From Cohnella sp. WQ 127256 (GTDB lineage Bacteria; Bacillota; Bacilli; Paenibacillales; Paenibacillaceae): DNA of 64,000 nt. The notes under the pieces are model-generated. The model did not search any database. It was not told the origin of the DNA and saw only the letters and a list, made by a program, of their open reading frames with translations. The translations under genes were made by a program, and so were the position numbers. The stretch is from the NCBI RefSeq assembly GCF_024519285.1, contig NZ_JAMZCY010000007.1, positions 62,001 to 126,000 of the forward strand, given 5' to 3'. Position 1 is the stretch's first letter. Every line of letters begins with the position of its first letter. Below, in pieces: positions 33,751 to 43,767 of the stretch.

Positions 33751-34294
33751 ACTTCCACCCCTTTTTTTTTGAGTAGGCTACCAGCCTCTCATGGACTGAT
33801 TTTTCTCTTCCTAGATCTAGAATACAATAGTATTGTCACGCCAGTATTAATTGTGTGTGTGAATTACTGTGTTACAAACTACAAGGATTGGGCAAGCTTT
33901 TATGGAGATATTTGCATTGGCTATATGAGCCGAGCATAAGAATATCCGTGTCGAATATGAACTTGTTGTGATCAGCGTATAGGCCTCTAGATAGAAAACG
34001 AGCGGAAATCGATGGAAATCAGCGTTCAGACGTAGTAATTCCTGCTACATATGTAGCCTTGTTACTAAGATCGCTCCTCTTGGCTGTAAAGCGGCCAATT
34101 TGGGTACAATACCCTTTTGACAAATAGGTTTAAACAGAAGAGAATCAAGAAGGTCATTTTCGGAGGGGGACTTACTAAAATAAGAAGAATGAATTAGAAA
34201 AACAGACAGAGAAAACAGAGAGAAAAAACAGACAGAGAAAACAGAGAGAAAAAACAGAGAAAAAGAAAAAGGGATCTAGGGGGTACAACTGAAT
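33751..34294. other. Long intergenic region before the GT2 gene
   Basis: 544 bases with no convincing gene. It contains a TTGACA at about 34116 without a good -10 partner and, at its end, the T-free tandem-repeat leader described separately. The middle is unexplained. Confidence 0.5.
34201..34252 (+). repeat. Two exact 26-bp tandem repeats in a T-free leader
   Basis: The unit starts AACAGACAGAGAAAACAGAG and occurs at 34201-34226 and 34227-34252, followed by a partial third copy. Bases 34196-34274 (79 nt) contain no T, so the transcript leader would be unstructured and purine-rich. Confidence 0.92.
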
Positions 34295-35533
34295 ATGTTT
34301 AACAATCTGCTTCTAGTTGTTCAAGGGCTTGCTGCCGCAATCGGAGTGTATCAAATCATTCTGTCGTTTTTCGGCTGGTATCGCAGGAAAGAACGGTTAA
34401 CACACAAGCCGACCAAGTCATTTGCGTTGCTCGTGGCCGCTCACAATGAGGAAGCCGTCGTTGGGGCGCTCATTGAAAATTTGTTGAAAATGGATTATCC
34501 TCGCGAGCTGTTCGACATTTTCGTTATTTGTGATAACTGCACGGATAACACAGCAGCAATTACGCGCAAGTATGAGGGTGTACATGCTTTCGAGAGAACT
34601 AACCCGAACGAACGTGGCAAAGGGTTTGCGATCGAATGGATGCTTAAGGAATTGTGGAAGCATCCGAGACAATACGATTCAATCGTTATGTTCGATGCCG
34701 ACAATCTTGTGGCAACGAACTTCCTTCAATATATGAATGAGGATCTTTGCAACGGACATCGTGTTATTCAGGGGTACCTGGATACGAAAAATCCACACGA
34801 TTCTTGGATCAGTGCGGCGAACGGGATTACTTATTGGTTCTGTAATCGTCTATGGCAATTACCTCGCTATAACCTGAAGCTATCTAACTTTCTTGGAGGC
34901 ACAGGAATGTGCTTCGAAACAAAGCTGCTAAAGGATATGGGCTGGGGTGCAACGAGCTTAGTTGAAGATTTGGAATTTACAGTTCGTTGTATTCAAAGAG
35001 GAATCTACCCTAAATTTAATTATGATGCACGAGTATATGATGAGAAGCCAATTACTTTCAGAGCTTCAGCTCGTCAACGTCTTCGTTGGATGCAGGGACA
35101 TTTCGACGTGTCGCGTCGTTACATGCTTCCTCTATTATGGCAAGGAATTAGGGAACGTAGTCTGGTGAAGATTGATGCAGCGCTGTATATTTTTAACGCG
35201 TTTATTTATCTTCTAGGGTTCCTGATAACGATGGCGCTCTGGTTTGATGTGATGCTACCGGGAGATCCCCATCTGACATCGATCTATGCGAAGATGCCGT
35301 TAGGCTTGTCGCTGTCGATCGTGCTCTACGGTTATCTGCAATGTCCAATTGCTATGCTTATGGAGAGAGTACATTGGAAAATGTACTTGAAGCTACTGTT
35401 ATTCCCTGTGTTCTTCTTGTCCTGGTGGCCAATTGCGTTCTATGCCTTCTTCACACAGAACAACAAAACTTGGAGTCACACTGAGCATACACGAGTCATA
35501 CGGTTAGAAGAAGTACAAGGTAAACAAATGTAA
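34295..35533 (+). CDS. Membrane glycosyltransferase, family 2
   Basis: The 412-residue protein has an N-terminal helix, a GT2 domain (LVAAHNEEAVVGALIENLL, FDADN for metal/UDP binding, SLVEDLEF with the catalytic Asp, and RQRLRWMQGH, the QxxRW motif of processive synthases) and three or four C-terminal membrane helices. It resembles synthases of the hyaluronan/cellulose/poly-N-acetylglucosamine type, so it should add sugars from a nucleotide sugar to an exported polysaccharide or lipid. AGGGGG lies about 13 bases before the ATG, rather far, after an unusual T-free leader. No partner gene is adjacent. Confidence 0.88.
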   Translation: MFNNLLLVVQGLAAAIGVYQIILSFFGWYRRKERLTHKPTKSFALLVAAHNEEAVVGALIENLLKMDYPRELFDIFVICDNCTDNTAAITRKYEGVHAFERTNPNERGKGFAIEWMLKELWKHPRQYDSIVMFDADNLVATNFLQYMNEDLCNGHRVIQGYLDTKNPHDSWISAANGITYWFCNRLWQLPRYNLKLSNFLGGTGMCFETKLLKDMGWGATSLVEDLEFTVRCIQRGIYPKFNYDARVYDEKPITFRASARQRLRWMQGHFDVSRRYMLPLLWQGIRERSLVKIDAALYIFNAFIYLLGFLITMALWFDVMLPGDPHLTSIYAKMPLGLSLSIVLYGYLQCPIAMLMERVHWKMYLKLLLFPVFFLSWWPIAFYAFFTQNNKTWSHTEHTRVIRLEEVQGKQM

Positions 35534-35549
35534 GTCCCTATTCGCAGTT

Positions 35550-35601
35550 CACAAGCCGGACCGGACTCAAGTCTTAGGACATGAGGTCGGTCCGGCTTGT
35601 G
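35550..35601 (+). terminator. Hairpin after the glycosyltransferase gene
   Basis: CACAAGCCGGACC and GGTCCGGCTTGTG are perfect 13-bp inverted arms separated by 26 bases that contain further short pairing. No T-run follows. Confidence 0.6.
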
Positions 35602-35651
35602 TACAAGTGTCGATGCCTAGGAGATCTTTCAGATCTTTTTGTAAAATGAAT

Positions 35652-35680
35652 TTGACATTATAGAAGGAACATGATATATT
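35652..35680 (+). promoter_or_regulatory. Promoter of the infC-rpmI-rplT operon
   Basis: TTGACA (35652-35657) and TATATT (35675-35680) with a 17-base spacer, about 230 bases before infC. Confidence 0.8.
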
Positions 35681-35689
35681 GGTCGTCGT

Positions 35690-35866
35690 GACTGATTCAT
35701 GAAAATTATTCAGCACGCACAAGCAGAAGCACCCGCTTCTCACCTGATCGGCTTTGGCTGATGGGTATGCGTAGCCGACGATACGGGGATACAGGAAGCT
35801 TCGGTTTCCAGATATGACCGATAACGTTAGGACTAGGATGCGGGTCAATGCGACTCGTATTTTTTT
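35690..35866 (+). ncRNA. L20-type ribosomal protein leader with terminator
   Basis: The long, structured leader between promoter and infC ends in an intrinsic terminator (ATGCGGGTC, 35838-35846, with GACTCGTAT, 35852-35860, then seven T). This is the place and layout of the L20 leader of Firmicutes, in which ribosomal protein L20 binds and promotes termination. Assignment rests on position and the terminator rather than a covariance match. Confidence 0.75.
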
Positions 35867-35910
35867 GTTTTCAACAAACACTCGGCATTCTATTTCGGAG
35901 GTGGAACATT

Positions 35911-36423
35911 ATTAGCAAGGATCATCAACTCAACGAGGAAATCCGGGCGAAGGAAGTCCGACTGGTCGGCCCTGAAGGCGAACAAATCGGCATCAAACCT
36001 TTTCGTGAAGCTATGCAGATGGCCATTGACGCGAATCTTGATCTAGTTAACGTAGCGCCGCAGGCTAAACCGCCTGTATGTCGCATCATGGACTATGGCA
36101 AATTCCGTTATGAGCAGCAGAAGAAGGATAAGGAAGCTCGGAAGAATCAAAAAATTGTCGACCTCAAAGAAGTTTGGTTTCGTGCAAACATTGAAGAGAA
36201 TGACTACCAAACGAAGTTTCGCAATGTTGTGAAATTTTTGAATGACGGCGATAAAGTGAAATGCTCCGTGCGGTTCCGCGGTCGCGAAATTACGCATGCC
36301 AAGCTCGGACAGAAGATCTTGGAACGAGTGGCAAATGAAGTAGCAGAAATTTGTGTAGTAGAGCGCATGCCTAAGCTGGAAGGCCGCAGCATGATTATGA
36401 TTTTGGCTCCGAAAGCCCACTGA
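35911..36423 (+). CDS. infC: Translation initiation factor IF-3
   Basis: The 170-residue protein (ISKDHQLNEEIRAKEVRLVG, PPVCRIMDYGKFRYEQQKK, VRFRGREITHAKLGQ and the end LEGRSMIMILAPK) is IF-3, which binds the 30S subunit and checks start codons. No ATG, GTG or TTG lies at the proper place: GGAGGTG (35897-35903) is followed 7 bases later by ATT at 35911, the rare start known for infC, which gives autoregulation because IF-3 rejects such codons. A second ATT at 35908 is only 4 bases away. An upstream ATG at 35848 falls inside the leader terminator and is unlikely. Confidence 0.92.
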   Translation: MSKDHQLNEEIRAKEVRLVGPEGEQIGIKPFREAMQMAIDANLDLVNVAPQAKPPVCRIMDYGKFRYEQQKKDKEARKNQKIVDLKEVWFRANIEENDYQTKFRNVVKFLNDGDKVKCSVRFRGREITHAKLGQKILERVANEVAEICVVERMPKLEGRSMIMILAPKAH

Positions 36424-36439
36424 CAGGAGGATACAATTC

Positions 36440-36640
36440 ATGCCTAAAATGAAAACACATAGCAGCTTGAAAGATCGTTTCAAAATTACTGGAACTGGTA
36501 AAGTCAAGCGCTTCAAAGCTTACAAAAACCACTTGCTCTCCCACAAATCGGGACGTGCAAAACGTGTATTAGGTACTCAACCGCTGGTAGCTCAAGGCGA
36601 TGTTCGCCGTATGCAGCAACAGCTTGCAAACTTGAAATAA
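36440..36640 (+). CDS. rpmI: 50S ribosomal protein L35
   Basis: The 66-residue basic protein MPKMKTHSSLKDRFKITGTG... with HLLSHKSGRAKRVLG matches bL35 end to end. CAGGAGG precedes the ATG. It lies 16 bases after infC and 35 before rplT, in the standard operon order. Confidence 0.97.
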   Translation: MPKMKTHSSLKDRFKITGTGKVKRFKAYKNHLLSHKSGRAKRVLGTQPLVAQGDVRRMQQQLANLK

Positions 36641-36675
36641 ATCGTCATATGAACACTTCCGGGAGGTAATGAATC

Positions 36676-37035
36676 ATGGCAAGAGTCAAGGGCGGATTCG
36701 TAACGCGCCGTCGTCGCAATAGAATGTTGAAGTTAGCAAAAGGTTACTGGGGCGCGAAACATCGCCTGTTTAAGAAAGCTAAAGAGCAAGTAATGAAATC
36801 CCTTATGTACGCATACCGTGACCGTCGTCAGACGAAACGGAACTTCCGCAAATTGTGGATCGTGCGTATTAACGCTGCAGCTCGCCAAAATGGCTTGACT
36901 TACAGCAAAATGATGCACGGCCTGAAATTGGCTGGCATTGAAGTAAACCGCAAAATCCTTGCTGACTTAGCAGTTAACGATATCAATGCGTTCAACTCGC
37001 TAGCTGGCGCTGCAAAAGCTAAAATTAACGCTTAA
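36676..37035 (+). CDS. rplT: 50S ribosomal protein L20
   Basis: The 119-residue protein starts [20 protein letters not shown] and contains [20 protein letters not shown] and [14 protein letters not shown], as in bL20. Besides its role in 50S assembly it is the expected repressor of this operon through the leader RNA. GGGAGG precedes the ATG. Confidence 0.97.
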   Translation: MARVKGGFVTRRRRNRMLKLAKGYWGAKHRLFKKAKEQVMKSLMYAYRDRRQTKRNFRKLWIVRINAAARQNGLTYSKMMHGLKLAGIEVNRKILADLAVNDINAFNSLAGAAKAKINA

Positions 37036-37050
37036 TTGTTAATGATAGAG

Positions 37051-37100
37051 CCACATCTTCATTCCACTCTTTATTGAGTGGCTGAAGGTGTGGTTTTTTT
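37051..37100 (+). terminator. Terminator of the infC operon
   Basis: CCACATCTTC and GAAGGTGTGG pair around an inner CCACTC/GAGTGG stem, followed by seven T residues. Confidence 0.92.
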
Positions 37101-37194
37101 ATGTTGATGTTCTTTTATTTTAATTAGCCATCAGAGGTAAATTATCTAATAAATGTAAAAAAATACTCAACAAAATGATATAATCAAAAAGGTT

Positions 37195-37208
37195 GTAAAA
37201 CGTTTTCA
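37195..37208 (-). promoter_or_regulatory. Cre-like LacI-family operator
   Basis: On the minus strand TGAAAACGTTTTAC matches the CcpA cre consensus at 12 of 14 positions and is centred on CG. It lies 11 bases after a TATAAT (37179-37184), where binding would block transcription. Confidence 0.5.
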
Positions 37209-37228
37209 TGAGAAAGGTGGTGAAAATT

Positions 37229-37408
37229 ATGTGTGCTTACGAGGAATTGACCAATGTGCGGAAACCACCGTTAGCAGCAGGCTGTGATAAGGCTTTGCGC
37301 ACTCGCTTAGTCACCCAAAATTTTATTTATGTACATAAGGTCGATAGCTCTCGATACCTTCCTCTAATATCTACTGGAAATGAGGAGCAGAGCAATGAAG
37401 AAGCTTAG
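37229..37408 (+). CDS. Small leader ORF overlapping the next lipoprotein gene
   Basis: ATG 37229 follows AAAGGTGGTG by about 7 bases and opens 59 codons (MCAYEELTNVRKPPLAAGCD to GNEEQSNEEA). Its last 14 bases overlap the start of the solute-binding protein gene, whose GAGGAG site lies within it, so translation may be coupled. No known motif and no membrane segment. It could be a short real protein or a regulatory leader. Confidence 0.5.
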   Translation: MCAYEELTNVRKPPLAAGCDKALRTRLVTQNFIYVHKVDSSRYLPLISTGNEEQSNEEA

Positions 37409-38726
37409 GATATTTGCGGTCATGCTTCTGCTCGCTACTCTGCTTGTCGGATGCTCAGGCGGTGACGAGACAATTGAGTCGGGCAATTTTAAGCTGCTTA
37501 GCAGCTTCGATAAAGCTTCCTTCGACATGTTTTACGGGGGCGGGCTGTACGAGCAGTCACACGCGGATGATGAAGTTACCTACGTGAATTCTTCCGAGCT
37601 TGTTGCTCCCGCGGATTGGGAAGGTTATCTTAAGTTACTCGACTCGGAGAAGCCTGATGTCATAGCAATAAGTAGCCTGTTCGATTATTACAAGTTGGTG
37701 TCCTCTGGGTTGCTATTAGATATGAATTCATTGACTCGAAAAGAGAAGCTTGATCTGAACGCTATTCAACCGTCAGTCTTGTCCTTGCTGAAGTATCCTG
37801 GGGAGCCAAACGAACTATATGGCTTATCACCTTTCTTTGATCCTTCAGCGTTGTATTATAACAAATCAATGTTCGACAAGTATGGGATCCCACTACCGAA
37901 GGATGGGATGACCTGGGGAGATATGCTGCAGTTGGCTTCGCGGTTTCCGAATAAAGCAGACGATGGTCGACAAATCTACGGCTATCATCATCGGGAATTT
38001 TCAACCCCTGGCTATTATTTAGATTATTTTTCCTCCATTGAGGGACTTTCCTTGTTCGAGGGAAATCGGCTGACGTTAGACAAGGCGGAGTGGCGTCCAT
38101 TGCTGGAAAGACTTATTCAAGCTTTCTCTACCCAATCAATGTCTTTTGCGGCGAATGACGGAGAAGTACGTATGGGAGATACAGAAGCAAATGGGGAAAC
38201 ACCCTTCTTGGAAGGGCGGGTTGCCATGTTCTCTGCTCCAGCTGCGCTTATGGAGAAATTGGATCAGAATAATGCTCCATTCGAATGGGGCGTTGTATCA
38301 CAGACGGTTTCTCTCGACCACAGAAAAAGCTGGCCTTATTATCCAAGTCCGATTTATGCCATTTATCGCGATGCTCGGAACACCGATGCGGCATGGAGAT
38401 ATGTGCATTACATGAACGAAACCCCTACGTTAAAGCTTTTGTCCAAATCGGTGCCTCAGCTCTCAAGCCACACGGATGTTGGAACAGAGAGGTATGGTCG
38501 TAGCCTGCAGCCGTTCTATGAAACGAAGGTTGTGCCACCCTCCATGGCTGCACTGGAAACCCCTTCCTTGATCCCGCCATTCTTTCTCTCGCAAACTCTG
38601 AACCCGATCATTAATCGCGAAGTCGCGGCCGCCTTGGACGGGCAGAAGAGCTTGGAAGAGATATTGCAGTCGATTCAACAGGAAGGACAGGCGGCATTTG
38701 ATCTTGTGTTGTTCGAAGCAGAATAG
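37395..38726 (+). CDS. Orphan solute-binding lipoprotein (sugar ABC type)
   Basis: ATG 37395 follows GAGGAG by 7 bases. The 443-residue protein has a lipobox (LVGC, Cys near 20) and a family 1 binding-protein fold: KPDVIAISSLFDYYKLVSSG, YGLSPFFDPSALYYNKSMFD and FLEGRVAMFSAPAALMEKL. The binding of an oligosaccharide or similar is expected at the membrane surface. No permease or ATPase gene is nearby, so it may serve a remote transporter or act as a sensor. A cre-like site upstream suggests carbon control. Confidence 0.85.
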   Translation: MKKLRIFAVMLLLATLLVGCSGGDETIESGNFKLLSSFDKASFDMFYGGGLYEQSHADDEVTYVNSSELVAPADWEGYLKLLDSEKPDVIAISSLFDYYKLVSSGLLLDMNSLTRKEKLDLNAIQPSVLSLLKYPGEPNELYGLSPFFDPSALYYNKSMFDKYGIPLPKDGMTWGDMLQLASRFPNKADDGRQIYGYHHREFSTPGYYLDYFSSIEGLSLFEGNRLTLDKAEWRPLLERLIQAFSTQSMSFAANDGEVRMGDTEANGETPFLEGRVAMFSAPAALMEKLDQNNAPFEWGVVSQTVSLDHRKSWPYYPSPIYAIYRDARNTDAAWRYVHYMNETPTLKLLSKSVPQLSSHTDVGTERYGRSLQPFYETKVVPPSMAALETPSLIPPFFLSQTLNPIINREVAAALDGQKSLEEILQSIQQEGQAAFDLVLFEAE

Positions 38727-38877
38727 CTGTCCCATTTTCTCGCTAACGGACAGAGGTACAAGCACGACACGCTCCTGGCACATAAGCTACAGGACAACGG
38801 AGATGACAATCTGAACAAGTGATGGATTGTTATTCCGCCGTTCGTATCTGATGGTGGTTGAGGAAGGAGTGTCAAAT

Positions 38878-39147
38878 ATGTCGCGTGTGACAAGCTCACA
38901 AGTGAGAAAACTCGTGGGTAAACAAATTTATGCGGTTCGTAAAGATGGATCTGTTGTATCTGGCAAGCTAGTTCGTATTCAAGGCAATCAACTGGTAGTA
39001 GAGCAGCCTAAAGGCAAAAAGGTACAAACAAAAGCATTTATACCTCTTGTCCTATTTGACTTACTTGCAGTCGATACCGAACCATTCGGCTTCGGTGGAT
39101 TTGGCGGCTTTGATGGCTTTGGTGGTGGGTTCGGAGGCTGGTGGTAA
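38878..39147 (+). CDS. Small Sm-like protein with Phe/Gly-rich tail
   Basis: ATG 38878 follows GGAAGGAG by 9 bases; the in-frame ATG at 38827 has no site. The 89-residue product has a small beta-barrel-like domain (LVGKQIYAVRKDGSVVSGKL, VRIQGNQLVVEQPKG) reminiscent of Sm/SH3-like coat-associated proteins and then a tail made of F, G and W (GFGGFGGFDGFGGGFGGWW). Such tails mediate self-association or surface sticking. It could be a spore-coat-related protein, but this is a guess. Confidence 0.65.
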   Translation: MSRVTSSQVRKLVGKQIYAVRKDGSVVSGKLVRIQGNQLVVEQPKGKKVQTKAFIPLVLFDLLAVDTEPFGFGGFGGFDGFGGGFGGWW

Positions 39148-39175
39148 TCTGAACGATTGAATCTGCGGGTAAGTG

Positions 39176-39213
39176 AAAAGCGGACCGATCTGTGTAGATC
39201 GGTCCGCTTTTTT
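39176..39213. terminator. Bidirectional terminator
   Basis: GCGGACCGATCT and AGATCGGTCCGC form a perfect 12-bp stem with a GTGT loop, flanked by AAAA and TTTTTT, between convergent genes. Confidence 0.95.
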
Positions 39214-39683
39214 CAAGCTTCACCTTCATAAGGGGAGTAAGGCGCTAAAGATTTAGTTAACTCGATTACTTTTAATGGAGGAATCGATTGTAGGATATTA
39301 TAACCGAGACGCAGATAAAACTTGAGTGCGCGGATATTATCCTCGTCTACAAATACATGAGACATCGTATAGCCCTTCTTGCGAGCATATTTTTCTGCCC
39401 GCTGCATGAGCTCGGATCCCCAATGCTTATTCTGATAACGAGAATGGACTGCTAATAAATCAATGAGTACTGTCTTATTGTGAAACTCCATATGCAAGAA
39501 GGCGATTGGTGATCTTCTCCGAGAGTCAGCGACGACCAAAGTTGCCCCTCTGCGAAGACGTTGGGTGATTTCATTACGTAGCTTACTATCTCCAGGATGC
39601 TGCCAGGGTGAAATTGGGACCAATTGTGTGCGAATAAGCTCAACAATACCGTTGTCGTCCCGTGGTTGTCTCCATCGAATCAA
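39213..39683 (-). CDS. GNAT-family N-acetyltransferase
   Basis: A TTG at 39683 lies 8 bases after GGGGAGG. The 156-residue protein has the GNAT core: VLIDLLAVHSRYQNKHWGSELM (acetyl-CoA pyrophosphate loop region, with N-K-H-W-G in place of the usual Q/R-x-x-G-x-G/A) and VDEDNIRALKFYLRLGY. The substrate is unknown. It ends against the bidirectional terminator. Confidence 0.85.
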   Translation of the reverse strand: MIRWRQPRDDNGIVELIRTQLVPISPWQHPGDSKLRNEITQRLRRGATLVVADSRRRSPIAFLHMEFHNKTVLIDLLAVHSRYQNKHWGSELMQRAEKYARKKGYTMSHVFVDEDNIRALKFYLRLGYNILQSIPPLKVIELTKSLAPYSPYEGEA

Positions 39684-39792
39684 GTGGGGCGCCTCCCCGG
39701 TTCAAGTCATTAAGCACGGCCTAGTGCTTGGAAGAATTCTGATATTACAACGTATGAACAAGTCATTTGAACGGTAACGGCTAAGATGTGTA

Positions 39793-39821
39793 TTGACGAA
39801 TGGCTTGGCGAAGAATATAAT
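39793..39821 (+). promoter_or_regulatory. Promoter of the ilv operon
   Basis: TTGACG (39793-39798) and TATAAT (39816-39821), spacer 17, just before the T-box leader. Confidence 0.8.
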
Positions 39822-39844
39822 AAATGCTAAATCGACTGAACAAT

Positions 39845-40156
39845 AAATTGCTATGATGAGGAAAAAGCAATAGGGCTCTTATGCTCAGAGAGTGTCGGAT
39901 TAGCTGCAACCGATACCTTAATCCCTGTTAGCGAAGTCTCCTCGGAGCTATTCCCCTGAACCGCCAATAAGGCACACTAGGGAGAATCGGAATGGCGCAC
40001 GTTATTGCGCTTAAGGTATGAAGCATTCTAATCGAAGGCGCATACTTTATAAGGCCGTCACCGTGAGGTGTTCGGCAAACTCGGGTGGTACCGCGGAAGC
40101 AACAGCCTTTCGTCCCAAGACAGCCATTATTGGCGTTGGGATGGAAGGCTTTTTTT
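39845..40156 (+). ncRNA. T-box leader of the ilvBNC genes
   Basis: The leader holds the conserved T-box GGGTGGTACCGCGG at 40083-40096, an upstream stem I region with the AGAGAG bulge element and a GTGTCGG/CCGATAC distal stem (39891 onwards), and a terminator (AGCCTTTCGTCCCAA, 40104-40118, with TTGGGATGGAAGGCT, 40136-40150, then seven T). Uncharged tRNA binding should prevent termination. GAAGTCTCCTCGG on the 3' side offers a CTC leucine specifier, as in the B. subtilis ilv-leu leader, but the specifier register is not certain. Confidence 0.93.
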
Positions 40157-40229
40157 GTACAATTAAATGATGTAAGTACCGCCGACTAAGTGTCGGCGCA
40201 GCCGTATTACGTGTAAAGGAGGAAAAAGG

Positions 40230-41975
40230 ATGAGTGCACAAGGAGTTACAATGAAATCGAAACAAGAATTGATTGAGAAGTGGAGTAAGCCGGAAGTACT
40301 CTCAGGATCTGAAATACTGCTACGCAGTTTGTTACTGGAGGGAGCAGAGTGCGTCTTTGGTTATCCAGGTGGCGCAGTATTGTTTATCTACGATGCGATG
40401 CACGGCTTTTCAGACTTCCAGCATCTTCTGACACGCCATGAGCAAGGAGCTATTCATGCAGCAGACGGTTATGCACGTTCTACCGGTAAGGTAGGCGTTT
40501 GTATAGCGACATCGGGACCGGGGGCAACGAACCTTGTCACGGGAATCGCAACTGCTTATATGGATTCGGTGCCACTAGTTGTCATTACGGGTAACGTAGC
40601 TACAACTTTGATCGGTACGGATGCTTTCCAAGAAGCAGATATCGTAGGCATTACGCTTCCAATTACTAAACATAGCTATCTCGTGCGCAAGGCAGAGGAT
40701 CTGCCTCGCATCATCCACGAAGCTTTCCATATTGCTAATAGTGGGCGTAAGGGTCCAGTTCTTATCGATATACCGAAAGATGTATCTGCTGAGAAGACAT
40801 TATTCCAGCCGGTTAATGAGGTGAACTTGCGTGGGTATAACCCAACTGTTCATCCGAATAAGAATCAAGTGGAAAAAATGATTCGTGCGATCGAGCAAGC
40901 GGAGAAGCCGGTTATTCTTGCTGGTGGAGGAGTTGTTTACTCAGGGGCTCACGAGGAGCTACTCGAATTCATTACGAAGACGGGCATTCCGACAACAACT
41001 ACATTGCTAGGGTTGGGTGGTTTCCCAAGCGGACATGAATTGCATATGGGTATGCCAGGTATGCATGGAACATGGACAGCGAATACGTCTATCCAACAAG
41101 CCGATCTGCTTATTAACATTGGTGCACGGTTTGATGATCGTGTAACGGGTAAGCTGGCTGGCTTTGCACCGCATGCAAAGATTGTCCATATTGATATCGA
41201 TCCAGCGGAAATTGGGAAGAACGTGCCTACGGACATTCCAATTGTGGGCGATGTGAAAGCGGCTCTTGAGCAAGCGAATGCGATTGCGAAGTATTCCAGT
41301 AAAGCGGATGCATGGCGCAAGCAAATTCAGGAGTGGAAGGCAGCGAAGCCTTTCAAATATATTGATTCGGATACGGAGTTAAAGCCGCAATGGGTCATCT
41401 CGATGATTCACGAAACAACAAACGGCGACGCTATCGTTACAACTGATGTAGGCCAACATCAAATGTGGGCTGCTCAATATTATCCGTTTAATAAACCACG
41501 TTCATGGGTAACTTCAGGTGGTCTAGGAACGATGGGCTTTGGTTTTCCATCGGCTATCGGGGCTCAAATGGGTAATCCCGGAAGAACGGTTGTTTCCATT
41601 AATGGGGATGGCGGCATGCAGATGTGTGCCCAGGAGCTTGCGATTTGCGCGATCAACAACATTCCGGTTAAAGTCGTCATCATCAACAATCAGGTGCTCG
41701 GAATGGTTCGTCAATGGCAGGAGCTGATTTACGACAATCGCTACAGCCACATTGATCTTGCTGGAAGCCCTGACTTCGTGAAGCTTGCAGAAGCCTATGG
41801 CGTTAAAGGCTATCGCGCGACAAACAAGGAGGATGCTCTCCGGGTTTGGAATGAAGCGTTGGCGCATCCTGGCCCAGCAGTCGTTGAATTCGTTGTTCGC
41901 AAATACGAGAACGTGTATCCTATGGTTACTCAAGGAAGCACGATCGATCAGATGATTATGGGGGATTCCGAATGA
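40230..41975 (+). CDS. ilvB: Acetolactate synthase, large (catalytic) subunit
   Basis: The 581-residue enzyme shows the thiamine-diphosphate fold: [14 protein letters not shown], the active-site Glu in [30 protein letters not shown], and the ThDP/Mg motif NGDGGMQM...[12 protein letters not shown]. It joins two pyruvates, or pyruvate and 2-oxobutyrate, in the first common step of branched-chain amino acid synthesis. AAGGAGG precedes the ATG at 40230. It overlaps ilvN by four bases. Confidence 0.97.
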   Translation: MSAQGVTMKSKQELIEKWSKPEVLSGSEILLRSLLLEGAECVFGYPGGAVLFIYDAMHGFSDFQHLLTRHEQGAIHAADGYARSTGKVGVCIATSGPGATNLVTGIATAYMDSVPLVVITGNVATTLIGTDAFQEADIVGITLPITKHSYLVRKAEDLPRIIHEAFHIANSGRKGPVLIDIPKDVSAEKTLFQPVNEVNLRGYNPTVHPNKNQVEKMIRAIEQAEKPVILAGGGVVYSGAHEELLEFITKTGIPTTTTLLGLGGFPSGHELHMGMPGMHGTWTANTSIQQADLLINIGARFDDRVTGKLAGFAPHAKIVHIDIDPAEIGKNVPTDIPIVGDVKAALEQANAIAKYSSKADAWRKQIQEWKAAKPFKYIDSDTELKPQWVISMIHETTNGDAIVTTDVGQHQMWAAQYYPFNKPRSWVTSGGLGTMGFGFPSAIGAQMGNPGRTVVSINGDGGMQMCAQELAICAINNIPVKVVIINNQVLGMVRQWQELIYDNRYSHIDLAGSPDFVKLAEAYGVKGYRATNKEDALRVWNEALAHPGPAVVEFVVRKYENVYPMVTQGSTIDQMIMGDSE

Positions 41976-42457
41976 ACCGTAAACATACGATAGCGATACT
42001 TGTTAACGACCAGCCGGGCGTGCTGCAACGGGTTTCAGGCCTGTTCGGCCGCCGTGGCTTCAACATTGATAGCATTACAGTAGGTTCCTCCGAAGAACCA
42101 GGTTTGTCCCGTATGGTCATCGTCACGACTGGCGATGATCATACGCTGGAGCAAATTCAGAAGCAATTGTACAAGCTCATCGACGTGATAAAGGTCATTG
42201 ATGTGAGTGGAAATCCGATGGTTGGCCGAGAGCTTGGCCTGATCAAAATCGGAGCAGAGCCTTCCTCGAGACCAGAAATTCTGGGTATCGTAGAAACGTT
42301 CCGCGCTGCGGTAGTTGACATTGGTCCTTCAACTTTGATTGTTCAGGTTGTCGGCGATTCAGAGAAGATTGATGCTATGATAGAGCTATTGAAGCCTTAT
42401 GGTATTCGCGAGCTTTCGCGGACAGGAATAACAGCGCTGAACAGAGGCGTTAGATAG
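41972..42457 (+). CDS. ilvN: Acetolactate synthase, small (regulatory) subunit
   Basis: The 161-residue protein starts with an ACT domain ([32 protein letters not shown]) that binds valine or another feedback inhibitor and has the usual C-terminal half ending [15 protein letters not shown]. It overlaps ilvB (ATGA), so the two subunits are translated together. Confidence 0.95.
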   Translation: MNRKHTIAILVNDQPGVLQRVSGLFGRRGFNIDSITVGSSEEPGLSRMVIVTTGDDHTLEQIQKQLYKLIDVIKVIDVSGNPMVGRELGLIKIGAEPSSRPEILGIVETFRAAVVDIGPSTLIVQVVGDSEKIDAMIELLKPYGIRELSRTGITALNRGVR

Positions 42458-43588
<1,131 letters not shown>

Positions 43589-43606
43589 TACAAAAGCATG
43601 AGTATG

Positions 43607-43642
43607 AAGAAACCTCGACCCTCGGGCCGAGGTTTCTTTGTA
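43607..43642 (+). terminator. Terminator after ilvC
   Basis: AAGAAACCTCG and CGAGGTTTCTT form a perfect 11-bp stem with the loop ACCCTCGGGC; TTTG follows. leuA then needs its own promoter. Confidence 0.8.
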
Positions 43643-43713
43643 AAATTTGTTCATTATTGCTCAGAGACTCGTCGTATTACACTTAAAACAGCTGGAGCGT
43701 TAAAGGCGCACTG

Positions 43714-43722
43714 TGATATAAT
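43714..43722 (+). promoter_or_regulatory. Extended -10 promoter of leuA
   Basis: TGATATAAT is an extended -10 element (TGnTATAAT) 45 bases before leuA; the -35 is not recognisable. Confidence 0.55.
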
Positions 43723-43767
43723 CATATGAAATATTCAACAATGATTTAGGAGGTGGGGTGTCCCTTT

